A model generated the notes under the pieces. That model saw only the letters and a program-made list of their open reading frames with translations, was not told where the DNA came from and did no database searches. 32,872 nt of DNA from a virus, in the IMG/VR virus record IMGVR_UViG_3300048589_000243, positions 1-32,872 of that record; one strand, 5' to 3'. The position numbers and the translations under genes were made by a program. Position 1 is the stretch's first letter. Each line of letters starts with the position of its first letter. Shown here in pieces: positions 15,884 to 23,984 of the stretch.

Positions 15884-16662
15884 TGAGCATCGAAGATATC
15901 TTCCGTGGCCAGATGACCGCGCCAAAGTGGCGGGCACTTGGCGAGTATCTGCGAGGGCAGAGGATCACCGCAGGCCAAGGCGTGCGGATATCGAAGGACC
16001 GAAACGGGATCTTGATTGCGGCCAAGTTGCGCGAGTTATTGCAGCCGCCGCAACGCATCTTTTGGCCAACTTTGCACATCGACGACAGCGGCGAAACGCC
16101 AGCATACACCGTGACGGTCAGCTTCGGGTTAGTGAATGAGCGCGACGTCACCAAGGGCGATGGAGTCGGAGCAATGAGCCAATGGATTTGCCCGTCTCGG
16201 CTCGATGGCGAAGACGAGCATGAGTTCCCGATTGCAGATGGAGAATCCATTTACGTCATGGTCAATGAGCTGCCTAGCGGAAATATAGGAGTTTCCATCG
16301 GAGAGCCTGTTGATCTTGTCGTTATGGCTTCACTAACCGAATCAACGAACTACATCAACGGCGTGCAGGACGGGGTTTATTACTATGAGCTTGCCAAATT
16401 TACCGTTACTGACGACATTCCAAACCTCGAAATGGTGCTGGCCGGTGGCCACATCTTCCACACTTCAGGACTCACTTGCGACGTGCGCGTGCTCACTTGC
16501 GATCCTGACAGCGACCCCGAAACCAGCGGCGAAGGATACGAGCCTGCCCAACTGCTGCGAATGTCGTTCGTTTCCGGGCGTATTGCCGCAGTCGGAGACA
16601 CCGTGGCGGCGCGTCCGCTTGCGCCAGTGGTGGAGGAATGCAACGTCGCGCACTGCACATGA
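15880..16662 (+). CDS. hypothetical tail-region structural protein
   Basis: A 260 aa protein. The N-terminus is helical (IEDIFRGQMTAPKWRALGEYL). After a GVRISKDRNGILI strand pair the rest is beta-rich with many acidic residues, as in tail or baseplate proteins. The ATG at 15880 overlaps the previous stop and is preferred over an upstream in-frame start at 15832. A Cys-rich segment near the C-terminus (TCDVRVLTCDPDSD, EECNVAHC) is unusual for a tail protein and may bind a metal. No family was recognised. Confidence 0.6.
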   Translation: MMSIEDIFRGQMTAPKWRALGEYLRGQRITAGQGVRISKDRNGILIAAKLRELLQPPQRIFWPTLHIDDSGETPAYTVTVSFGLVNERDVTKGDGVGAMSQWICPSRLDGEDEHEFPIADGESIYVMVNELPSGNIGVSIGEPVDLVVMASLTESTNYINGVQDGVYYYELAKFTVTDDIPNLEMVLAGGHIFHTSGLTCDVRVLTCDPDSDPETSGEGYEPAQLLRMSFVSGRIAAVGDTVAARPLAPVVEECNVAHCT

Positions 16663-17282
16663 GTCACCGCGCATTCATCATCGCCCGCCCGTATGACATC
16701 GCAATTGCGCGGGCATGTTCGGCGGCGCTCGCCCGGCAAGGCTGGCTGCCGTCGATACTGCTTGATCCTCGCGAGTGGGATGAGTTCCCGGCGGACGCCA
16801 TCGCGTCGAACTACTGGACAGAGGGGCGCGGCATGTTCGGGAATGAATGCGCCGCCAGAATAGCCGAATCAATCTGGACCAACTCAGAACGCGGCGACGT
16901 GGTGGCAAAATTCGATTGCGACACCCGCTTGACCGACGCCGCGTCACAATGGCTTGCAGGCGAGTCGGAATCGGCCCGCTGCTTCACTATGGCGGGGAGG
17001 TATTGCGGAACGCTGTGGGCCGCGCCACGCGCGCAGGTAGCGGCTGCCGCTGATCTTGTCCGCTCGATGGCTCCTTGCCGGTGTCCCGAGAGCGGACTAC
17101 TGACAAAGGCGTTTCGCCATGTCGGCGGGCTCTGCCACCACCAGACGCTGACGCTCGAAAAGTGGCTCCCGCCGCGACCGTGGCCGGAGAGCGCCGGAGC
17201 GATCACCCTGCCGACCGTTTGCCGAGGCATGTCCCGCCGCGATGCCGGCCTTTCCATGTTTGACGCGCAGCCGCCTGCATGA
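16659..17282 (+). CDS. glycosyltransferase-like protein in the tail cluster
   Basis: A 207 aa protein started at the ATGA overlap at 16659. The N-terminal strand-helix unit (HRAFIIARPYDIAIARAC) and GDVVAKFDCDTRLTD, with a D86-x-D88 pair at the end of a hydrophobic strand, are the signature of GT-A-fold glycosyltransferases, in which DxD holds metal and sugar nucleotide. The following segment (CFTMAGRYCGTLWAAPRAQV) fits the acceptor side. The gene lies within the tail operon with four-base overlaps on both sides. It could glycosylate a virion protein or host surface. The fold assignment is from motif only. Confidence 0.45.
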   Translation: MSHRAFIIARPYDIAIARACSAALARQGWLPSILLDPREWDEFPADAIASNYWTEGRGMFGNECAARIAESIWTNSERGDVVAKFDCDTRLTDAASQWLAGESESARCFTMAGRYCGTLWAAPRAQVAAAADLVRSMAPCRCPESGLLTKAFRHVGGLCHHQTLTLEKWLPPRPWPESAGAITLPTVCRGMSRRDAGLSMFDAQPPA

Positions 17283-18055
17283 TCACAATGCAAGCCGACA
17301 CACGCGGATTGGAAGACGCCATCACAGAATTTGCGAAGGTCGCCAGAAAAGACCTCGGCGACGTCGTAAAGCAGCAAACCGGAATACTGGTCGGGCACAT
17401 TATCGCGCTGACGCCACCGGGCGGCAAAGGTGGCGACGCGATGAACGACGCTGGCGGAATTTCGCTCGCGGCAAAGAAGCGCGGGGAGGCATCTATCGCC
17501 GCCGACATCACGAAGTTATTCCCGACCTCCAAGCTGCCGCACGAACAGCTTGCGGCCATGGTCGCGGGTGGCTTTGAATTTCGCACCGGCAAGGGCCACA
17601 AGGACACGGTTAGAGAAGTCGCTGAATCAACCGAAGACCTCCGGCGTATACATCAATTCGCCCGCAATCCCCGCTCGGGACGCACGCGCAAAATGAAAGG
17701 AATCGGAATGGCGATTACGAGGGCACCGATCCTGAAGCGATACATCCGCCAAGAGATCGCCAAGGTCGGCAAGCTGAATGCTGGCTGGCTGGCTGCGGCG
17801 TCGGCTCTCAGAACATCTAAGCGGGCGACTCCGGCGTGGATCACGCGGCACGGCAACCGCCCCGGCGGCGCTGACGTTAGAGACACCGGCCCGAAAATCG
17901 GAATCCGAATCTATAACTCACAGGCATGGTTTCCCGCCAGCATGGATGCTCGGGTTAGAATATCAATCTCCAGACGAGAGCGCGGGATTTATGTTGCGAT
18001 GGAGTCGATCCTGAAAAAAAGAGCCGACGCCGCTGAGCGCCGGATGGGCCGTTGA
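17279..18055 (+). CDS. minor tail / tail-completion-like protein
   Basis: A 258 aa basic protein. The opening (MQADTRGLEDAITEFAKVARKD) and the region with a small TPPGGKGG loop resemble the HK97 gp10-like tail-completion proteins, though this protein is longer. The second half is Arg-rich, with RNPRSGRTRKMKG and a C-terminal RISISRRERGIYVAM. It lies just before the tail-terminator and tube genes, the usual place for such a connector. It starts on the previous stop (ATGA) without a Shine-Dalgarno sequence. Confidence 0.55.
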   Translation: MITMQADTRGLEDAITEFAKVARKDLGDVVKQQTGILVGHIIALTPPGGKGGDAMNDAGGISLAAKKRGEASIAADITKLFPTSKLPHEQLAAMVAGGFEFRTGKGHKDTVREVAESTEDLRRIHQFARNPRSGRTRKMKGIGMAITRAPILKRYIRQEIAKVGKLNAGWLAAASALRTSKRATPAWITRHGNRPGGADVRDTGPKIGIRIYNSQAWFPASMDARVRISISRRERGIYVAMESILKKRADAAERRMGR

Positions 18056-18070
18056 CTTACCGCCGCTTGA

Positions 18071-18481
18071 ATGATCCGCGCAACCGTCGTCTCTGAGCTT
18101 TGCAGCTACCTCGCCGCCACCTACACCGGCCCGGTCGCTATCCATCCAGAATCTAGCGAGGAAGAAATGGCTCCGCCCTACGCCGTCGTTAGAATCGGCA
18201 GCGGCGAGCAGATGTTTCCCGGCGATGCTGAGGTTTGGGATCTGAATATCCTGATCGGAGTTTTTCACGATGCCGACACCACCACCGCAGAAACCGCAGA
18301 GGCACAAGCAGCCGCATTTTTCGCCACGCTGGAAGACCCTGACGGGCTTTTCACGGCATCCGCCGCAACGCTCGCATGGTCAACGCTCGACCGCATGACC
18401 ACCGATGCATCTATCGTTGAAACTCGCTGGCAACACATCGCAGGCTTCCACGCCATAGTCGCGCCAGCTGCGGAAGTTTGA
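18071..18481 (+). CDS. tail terminator-like protein
   Basis: A 136 aa protein. The helix-strand start (MIRATVVSELCSYLAATYTG), APPYAVVRIG and the strand DLNILIGVFHD, followed by an AEAQAAAFFATLED helix and WQHIAGFHAIV, give the alpha/beta layout of tail terminator proteins such as lambda gpU. Those form a ring that stops tube growth and binds the head. The gene sits right before the tube gene, as expected. A GTTGAC...CCGCCGC leader lies upstream instead of a Shine-Dalgarno sequence. Confidence 0.65.
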   Translation: MIRATVVSELCSYLAATYTGPVAIHPESSEEEMAPPYAVVRIGSGEQMFPGDAEVWDLNILIGVFHDADTTTAETAEAQAAAFFATLEDPDGLFTASAATLAWSTLDRMTTDASIVETRWQHIAGFHAIVAPAAEV

Positions 18482-18497
18482 CACCCGCCGCGTAGGC

Positions 18498-18890
18498 ATG
18501 GCAGCAGCAGTTAAAGGCGTCCAAGTGGTGTTCGGTGTCCCCGCCGGGGTCAATACCGAGGTGTTGAAATTCGTCACCGCCGGAGTCGTGGCGGATTACG
18601 GAATTGCGCTAGGCGGCGCTACCGACACGGTGAGCGATGGTGATAACGACATTGTGACCCGCATCGACAGCGCAGCCGAAAACAAGGTGACTCTTTCGAT
18701 CAATGCTGTGGCGACTTCGGTTTTGCCAGCCAAGGGGCTGGAAGTTACCGGCTTGCTAGCGCTCGACGGCGTGACATTCGCCACGGGCCGCACCTTCGTT
18801 GACGACAGCAAAGTCGATTACGCCAACAATGCGGTCAAAAAAATCAGCGTCTCTGCGACCCATTACCCGGCAATGGCTGCCGACGCCTAA
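18498..18890 (+). CDS. major tail tube protein
   Basis: A 130 aa beta-rich protein of a length seen in small siphovirus tube proteins. It contains VQVVFGVPAG, alternating strands (KVTLSINAVAT) and a long loop region with GVTFATGRTFVDD. It lies between the terminator-like gene and the frameshifted chaperone, which is the standard order. It should stack as rings to form the tail tube. A TTTGACACCCGCCGC leader lies just upstream of the start. Confidence 0.65.
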   Translation: MAAAVKGVQVVFGVPAGVNTEVLKFVTAGVVADYGIALGGATDTVSDGDNDIVTRIDSAAENKVTLSINAVATSVLPAKGLEVTGLLALDGVTFATGRTFVDDSKVDYANNAVKKISVSATHYPAMAADA

Positions 18891-18893
18891 CCG

Positions 18894-19436
18894 ATGGACG
18901 CAAAAAACGATTCGCTGCCAGACCTAGCCGACATTGCTGCCGCCATGGAGGCGGTTGACGGCAAGACTCCAACAACGGTCCTTGAGGCATTCCTTCCCAA
19001 AGTCGCGACCCATCTTGGCAAGCGACTTGTGCCACTAACAGCAGGCCATGAGCTTGCGCTTGCCCAACTCGGGCACCCACTCGCCACCGGCACCAAGTGG
19101 GAAGACGTCGATGTTCTAATGGCGCTGTTCGTATTCTCTCGCCCATCTCGCGAAGTGTTCGCCATGATCGCAGGCGGCACGTTTGAGGCTGATTTCTTCA
19201 TCTTCATCGACACGATTCCGAGCGCTGACATCCCCAAACTCGGCAACGACATGGTTGCACATTGGATGCGGTCACGTGCAACGGCGCTGGCCATGGAATC
19301 ACCGACACCGGGCGCTCAAAAAAAAACGGTGGTTTCGGATGGTGGCTCAACTCTATCTCGTCGGCTTGCGCAACTTACGGCTGGCTGCCGGACGTGGTTA
19401 TCCACGACATTCCGCTTGTCCAAATCTTCGCCTTGA
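18894..19436 (+). CDS. tail assembly chaperone, unshifted product (G-like)
   Basis: A 180 aa protein in the lambda G position between tube and tape measure. Residues 1-144 are mainly helical (LADIAAAMEAVDGK, VLMALFVFSRPSREVFAMI) as in tail chaperones that coat the tape measure protein. At codons 142-144 the gene runs over nine As. In the zero frame the last 36 residues are basic and low-quality (TLSRRLAQLTAG). In the -1 frame a better-looking extension follows. Both products are expected, and their ratio sets tail assembly. Confidence 0.8.
   Translation: MDAKNDSLPDLADIAAAMEAVDGKTPTTVLEAFLPKVATHLGKRLVPLTAGHELALAQLGHPLATGTKWEDVDVLMALFVFSRPSREVFAMIAGGTFEADFFIFIDTIPSADIPKLGNDMVAHWMRSRATALAMESPTPGAQKKTVVSDGGSTLSRRLAQLTAGCRTWLSTTFRLSKSSP
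19318..19326 (+). promoter_or_regulatory. -1 ribosomal frameshift slippery site
   Basis: Nine As contain the heptamer A AAA AAA in the proper phase of the upstream gene (codons at 19320 and 19323). Slipping back one base joins the frame of the downstream extension. Tail chaperone genes of siphoviruses nearly always use such a shift, so the position supports function. Confidence 0.85.
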
Positions 19437-19555
19437 ACGCATGCCATGCGTGGGGGCAAGGGCTTGAAGTGGCGGGTGAAACATACGAAGACCGCCACAT
19501 GAATGAGGCGCTATCTCATATCATGACGGCGAAATCTTTGACAACCGCAGAATGA
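19325..19555 (+). CDS. tail assembly chaperone, -1 frameshift extension (T-like)
   Basis: After a -1 slip at the A-run, translation continues for 76 codons (NGGFGWWLNS, then YGWLPDVVIHDIPLVQIF and a helical C-terminus) to a TGA at 19553. The fused product would be about 220 aa. The extension corresponds to the T domain of lambda gpGT, which binds the tape measure and tube proteins. The segment lacks a credible start of its own; an upstream in-frame ATG at 19262 lies in out-of-frame sequence. The tape measure gene starts two bases after this stop. Confidence 0.8.
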   Translation, partial: NGGFGWWLNSISSACATYGWLPDVVIHDIPLVQIFALNACHAWGQGLEVAGETYEDRHMNEALSHIMTAKSLTTAE

Positions 19556-19556
19556 C

Positions 19557-21164
19557 ATGGCCGGAATTTCAATTACCATCGGAGGCAACTTCACCAAGCT
19601 CGACGAGCTAAAGAACCGCGCCAACAAAACCGCCAACTCTATCAAGTCGGCTTTCGGCGGGACTATGGCAAAGGCAATGTTTGCCGGTGTCGCTGCCGCA
19701 GGCGCTGCCGCGTTTGCAGGGGTCACAGCAGCGGTAAAGAGAGCGGCTGACGCAGGCGGAGAATTGTCCGACGTCATGGCCCGCACCGGAGCAGAGGGCA
19801 AGGGGCTGGTAATCATGCAACGCGCATTCGAAAATGCGGGAATGGCGGCATCACAAGTCCCTGTCGCGCTCAACAAAATGCAGAAGGCGCTCGCAGGATT
19901 GAATGAGGAAGGCGAGCCGACAAACAAGGCATTTGAGCGGTTAGGGCTATCCATCAACGAGCTGATCGGGCTTGACCCGGTGGCGGCATTCCAGCGGATT
20001 AGTGAAACCATCGCAGCCATCGAAGACCCCGCCAAGAGAGCGTCCATCGCCATGGAGTTATTCGGAAAAAACGGCGGTGAAATGCTGGTTACAATGACTG
20101 ATCCAAGGGCTTTTCAAACCGCCGCAAAGCAGGTCGGTGGGCTTGGGCAAACGCTGGCCGATAACGCAGTTCGGCTCGATGCCGTTTCGGATTCTTTCGG
20201 GCTGCTGGAAACCAAGGTGTTGCAAATCGGCGCAGAGGTAGCGGTCGCTTTGCTGCCGAGGCTGGAAGAGCTTTCAGAATGGCTCGACCAAACAGACTTT
20301 CAAACGGTCGGAACAGCTATCGGAATCGCGGCGGAAGAGACAGCAAAATGGGCCGACCGCATGGCCGGAATCGCAGAATATTTACCAGTATTCCAAGCCG
20401 TGAAAAAGCTAATGGAATGGACCAGCGGAGGCGGCAGCGCAATCACCGCAGACGACCAAGCGGCGGGCCTTGCCATGGCGCAGGAATGGGCTAAGAGCAA
20501 CGACGGGAAGAGCGATAGGACAAAAGAAAGCGAGCGCCGAAAGAACGCCGCCACGGCAGCCACAGACGCCGCCACGGCCAAGGCGGTGAAGGACGCTGAG
20601 AAAGAATCGAAGCTTTCCGAAAATGCCGCCAAAGCAGCGGAGAAGAAAGCGGAGGCAGACAAGAAGGCGGCAGACGAAAAAGCCAAGTCACGATCCGCAG
20701 CGCAGGCAGAATACAATATGGAATCCGCGATCCTATCCGCCCGCCTGGCTGGCGACGCAAAGCAGCTGGAAGCGTTAGAGCGAGAGAAGAGGATCCGCGA
20801 AGAGATCGCCCGGCTTGAGGCTGCTGGCTTTACCGCCACTGAGGCGCGGGGACCAGCTACCGCAAAGGTGGACGCTGAAACCAAGGCAGACGCCGCCGAC
20901 AAGGCAAAAGAGAAAGCAGAGGCTGAGCGCAAAAAGACAGAGGACATTTTACGCGGGAAGCTCGACGGCGTGCTCGGGCAAAACGCCAACCGACAATTTG
21001 AATCGACCGTTGGCGCAGCAACCTCCATGCAGCGCATCGGCGGAGGCGGCGGCGCGGTATCTTCCGGCTTAGACTACGCCCGCCAGACCGCCGACCTGCA
21101 ACGCGAAGCGAACGACCTGACCCGGCAACTGATCGCCGTCATTCGCCCCGAGCCATCGGTTTGA
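19557..21164 (+). CDS. tape measure protein
   Basis: A 535 aa protein with the hallmarks of a siphovirus tape measure. It has an N-terminal helix-rich region, a hydrophobic stretch (AMFAGVAAAGAAAFAG, about 41-56), a conserved block with LELFGKNG-like sequence (AMELFGKNGGEMLV), and a long Ala/Lys/Glu-rich coiled coil from about 320 to 480. It sets tail length and is ejected with the DNA. The length is short for the family, suggesting a tail of about 80 nm by the usual 0.15 nm per residue. No lysozyme or peptidase domain was seen. Confidence 0.9.
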   Translation: MAGISITIGGNFTKLDELKNRANKTANSIKSAFGGTMAKAMFAGVAAAGAAAFAGVTAAVKRAADAGGELSDVMARTGAEGKGLVIMQRAFENAGMAASQVPVALNKMQKALAGLNEEGEPTNKAFERLGLSINELIGLDPVAAFQRISETIAAIEDPAKRASIAMELFGKNGGEMLVTMTDPRAFQTAAKQVGGLGQTLADNAVRLDAVSDSFGLLETKVLQIGAEVAVALLPRLEELSEWLDQTDFQTVGTAIGIAAEETAKWADRMAGIAEYLPVFQAVKKLMEWTSGGGSAITADDQAAGLAMAQEWAKSNDGKSDRTKESERRKNAATAATDAATAKAVKDAEKESKLSENAAKAAEKKAEADKKAADEKAKSRSAAQAEYNMESAILSARLAGDAKQLEALEREKRIREEIARLEAAGFTATEARGPATAKVDAETKADAADKAKEKAEAERKKTEDILRGKLDGVLGQNANRQFESTVGAATSMQRIGGGGGAVSSGLDYARQTADLQREANDLTRQLIAVIRPEPSV

Positions 21165-21186
21165 CAATCCACCACCTAACGACACC

Positions 21187-22098
21187 ATGCAATTCTTCAT
21201 CGACCTCGACACGCTAAAGCTCGTCACGTCCGCAGCGGACAATCGCGAGGTGTATCAGGTGGACGGGAAGCGCGGCGACGCATCGCCTTTTGTGGTGACC
21301 TTCCTGCGCGATGGCGTCGCCGAAGACCTCGATGTTTTCGCCGTGCTGACCTTCGGGGCAAAGCCTGAAGGAGAGTATGATTCCGACGCCGTTGTGCTCG
21401 ATGGCTCCTTTGCGCTGGTTGGCGACAACTATGAGGCGAGCCCATCATTTAACACCGCCGAGTTGAACGCGCTGTTCCTCATAAACGGTGACGAGTCCGA
21501 CGATCCGGCATACGTTGACCTCATGGCTGAATTTACGTGGAAGGTCGGCAGCGGTGAACCGACCAGTTCAAAGACCTTCCGTTTCCGCGTCCACAATGAC
21601 GTTGTGCGCGGAGACGAGAGCGGCCCGACAGGTATCAGCAGCGGCACGCCAACGGTCGCTTATGCCACCGTCACAGGCACGCTGACCAGCGACGGCAGCA
21701 CGCCGGTCACGTTCGCCAACGCTGCATTCGTTGGTGCTGATGCGTTTGACGGGAGGCCGGAGTTTTCTAACGTTTCACCAGCTACTATCATCGCTGCCGC
21801 TTATGACGGAGGCGGGGTATTTTTGAATTGGGCAATCACAAACGGCCCTGATTTCTGGACCAGCACAGCCGATGTTGAGCGGCCCGACCTCGTTCCTACC
21901 GGAGCTTGGCACACCACCACCAACCCGCACGCGTGGAAGCCAACAGCGCCAGCGACCGGAACACCAGTGGTTGCAATCACCATCCCGGCAGATGGCCGCA
22001 TCGGCACACAGCGAGTTGACGCGACTGATCTTTACGTCGTGTCCGCTGTCACTGCCGGAATCCCGACATGGCGCAAAATCTCACACTCCGCACTCTAA
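21187..22098 (+). CDS. minor tail / baseplate protein
   Basis: A 303 aa beta-rich protein after the tape measure. The N-terminus (MQFFIDLDTLKLV, GKRGDASPFVVTFLRDG) resembles upper baseplate proteins that bind fibres through a beta-sandwich. A Gly/Ser/Thr-rich linker near residue 143-155 leads to a second beta domain ending DATDLYVVSAVTAGIPTWRK, a short element common in phage fibre proteins. It has an unusual leader, TTTGACAATCCACCACC, before the start. The next three genes are fibre-related. Confidence 0.6.
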   Translation: MQFFIDLDTLKLVTSAADNREVYQVDGKRGDASPFVVTFLRDGVAEDLDVFAVLTFGAKPEGEYDSDAVVLDGSFALVGDNYEASPSFNTAELNALFLINGDESDDPAYVDLMAEFTWKVGSGEPTSSKTFRFRVHNDVVRGDESGPTGISSGTPTVAYATVTGTLTSDGSTPVTFANAAFVGADAFDGRPEFSNVSPATIIAAAYDGGGVFLNWAITNGPDFWTSTADVERPDLVPTGAWHTTTNPHAWKPTAPATGTPVVAITIPADGRIGTQRVDATDLYVVSAVTAGIPTWRKISHSAL

Positions 22099-22101
22099 CC
22101 A

Positions 22102-22473
22102 ATGGCCGCCCCTGTAAATCTAACGCTTTCGACCCGCTGCACGTTCGGTCCCGTGCTGCTGACATGCACCAGCGGAGGCGAGCCTTACCCGCTGTCCGGG
22201 TTCTCAGCATTTGCCGAGGTGCGGAAAATTGCCACCCAGCGCAACGAACTCAAGACCTACGGAGAAATCGTGATCGACCTCTCTCCGGTGATCGAAGCCG
22301 ACGACGCAGTTGGGCTCATCACCATCCCTGAAATCGACTTCGCCATCACGAAGGATCTTTGCCCGATGGTCGCCGAGTGGGATCTAATCTTGCAGGATGC
22401 AGACGGCAACCGCTGGCCGCCAAGCATCGCCGGGCGCTTCACCATCACCAACACTGTAACCCAGCCGCAATGA
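22102..22473 (+). CDS. small beta-sandwich tail protein
   Basis: A 123 aa protein. The layout (GFSAFAEVRKIATQRN, IVIDLSPVIEADDAVGLITI, AEWDLILQDADGNRW, IAGRFTITNTVTQ) is that of a small beta-sandwich common before tail-fibre genes, related in appearance to the N-terminal domain of baseplate upper proteins. It overlaps the SGNH gene start by ATGA, so the two are probably made in fixed ratio. It is likely a fibre adapter. Confidence 0.6.
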   Translation: MAAPVNLTLSTRCTFGPVLLTCTSGGEPYPLSGFSAFAEVRKIATQRNELKTYGEIVIDLSPVIEADDAVGLITIPEIDFAITKDLCPMVAEWDLILQDADGNRWPPSIAGRFTITNTVTQPQ

Positions 22474-23984
22474 TAGAAGAAATCACAGTGGAGATCCAGA
22501 ACGCGCCGACAATCGAAGTGACGGCAGAGATCCTTACCGGCCCCGCTGGACTCGACGGCGAAGACGGAACCAACGGCGAAGCCTACCAATCCGCCACCGC
22601 CCCCGACCCTGCCGAGCATCCGCTTTGGTATGACCTAACTGACGGCACGCTCAACCAATGGCACGGAACGCCCCCTGATGGGGTGTGGGTGCAAGTGAGC
22701 CATGAGGAAGGCGTGACGGTGCCACCGCTCTACCGCGTTGCGCTGGTTGGTGATTCCAACACTGACCGAACCACCAACGTTAGTTACCCCACCGGCCAGA
22801 ACGCAGTTTGCTACGATCAGCGGGCGTGGGGCGCATTGCTTGAACAGGTCACAAACCGACAAGTTGTCGGAGTCGGGCCAACGGAGGCGAACACCTACAA
22901 GGTTGGGACGCTGTTTGACCGTGATCATGGATATACTGGCATCACAGCTTATAAGATGGTCAACGGGGATGCGGTTTATGGATCGCTCATTCCGATTGAT
23001 GACGCGATCGCCGCCGAGTCTGATTTCTTCATTGCCAGCATCGGAACTAATGACGTGTCCGACCAAGACGTGCCGACAACCATCGCCCGCGTCCGCGCGG
23101 TGTGGGCCTTACTGGTCGCTACTGGCAAGCCAGTTATCGGAACCGACTTATGCCAACGGGCGAGCGCCCATAACTCCGAAGCGATTCGGGACCGCATCAT
23201 TGCGGTGAACGCTGGACTTCGTGCCGCGTGGGAATCCGACGGCCTGTGGAGCTATCGCCAGTGGGATGACTTGGTGGTGAAGGATGAGCTTACTGGCTTC
23301 GCAGCCGACTCAGAGTATCCAGATAACTTCCGCCCTGTTGATGGGCCAATCGGGCCTGATGGCATCCACTACGGCGCGGACCTGTCCTTGCGGTTTGCCA
23401 ACGATTTGAAAACTTTCCTCGCGCCATACTACACCGGCACACCACCAACCATTCCCACAGACGGCAGCCCGTCGTGGGTGACGCCAAACCCATACGTTGC
23501 TGGCGGGACCGGACTTGCAACAAGCTGGACACAGCAGTTCATCGACTCGGTTGGTGGAGGGGCTTACACGGCATCAAAAGTCACCGACGCAGACGGCGTA
23601 TGGCAGCGAATTGAGATCACCACTGAGCGAACCTATCGCGGGTCATTTGCGACTGAAGGGGTCTATGCCGCCGCTACTGGCGGGGCAGTTACCGCGCTGA
23701 TCGGGCAGCAAGTTCGCCCCACCGCCCGCATCCGCATCCCTGCCGGACAGAACCTATCAGGCGTCGGAATCTCCGTGCAATGCGTTGGCGCTGCGACTCC
23801 TTGGACCTACAACGCCGCGACCAACTGGCAGTACGATTTGCAACCGCTGAGCGAGTATGACGCCACGATCTACTGCGACGCTTTCACGGTCCCTGCTGGC
23901 ACAACTCAAATCTGGTTTATGATCACCCCGGCACGCGGGACCGGAATCTTTGAATTTCAAAAGGCAGGAGTTATTGTAATATGA
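22470..23984 (+). CDS. tail protein with SGNH (GDSL) esterase domain
   Basis: A 504 aa protein started at the ATGA overlap at 22470; an upstream in-frame start at 22359 would overlap the previous gene. Residues 23-36 form a short collagen-like stretch (GPAGLDGEDGTNGE). The middle is an SGNH hydrolase: block I VGDSN with nucleophile S96, block III IGTND (192-195) and block V D297-G-I-H300. The C-terminal 190 residues are beta-rich (carbohydrate-binding-like). It probably removes acetyl groups from host surface polysaccharide during adsorption, as SGNH domains do in other phage tailspikes. The substrate is unknown. Confidence 0.85.
   Translation: MIEEITVEIQNAPTIEVTAEILTGPAGLDGEDGTNGEAYQSATAPDPAEHPLWYDLTDGTLNQWHGTPPDGVWVQVSHEEGVTVPPLYRVALVGDSNTDRTTNVSYPTGQNAVCYDQRAWGALLEQVTNRQVVGVGPTEANTYKVGTLFDRDHGYTGITAYKMVNGDAVYGSLIPIDDAIAAESDFFIASIGTNDVSDQDVPTTIARVRAVWALLVATGKPVIGTDLCQRASAHNSEAIRDRIIAVNAGLRAAWESDGLWSYRQWDDLVVKDELTGFAADSEYPDNFRPVDGPIGPDGIHYGADLSLRFANDLKTFLAPYYTGTPPTIPTDGSPSWVTPNPYVAGGTGLATSWTQQFIDSVGGGAYTASKVTDADGVWQRIEITTERTYRGSFATEGVYAAATGGAVTALIGQQVRPTARIRIPAGQNLSGVGISVQCVGAATPWTYNAATNWQYDLQPLSEYDATIYCDAFTVPAGTTQIWFMITPARGTGIFEFQKAGVIVI

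Noticed and set aside
20300-21037. A 245 aa minus-strand ORF rich in Ser and Ala
   Set aside because: It is the mirror of the Ala/Lys/Glu coiled coil of the tape measure gene.
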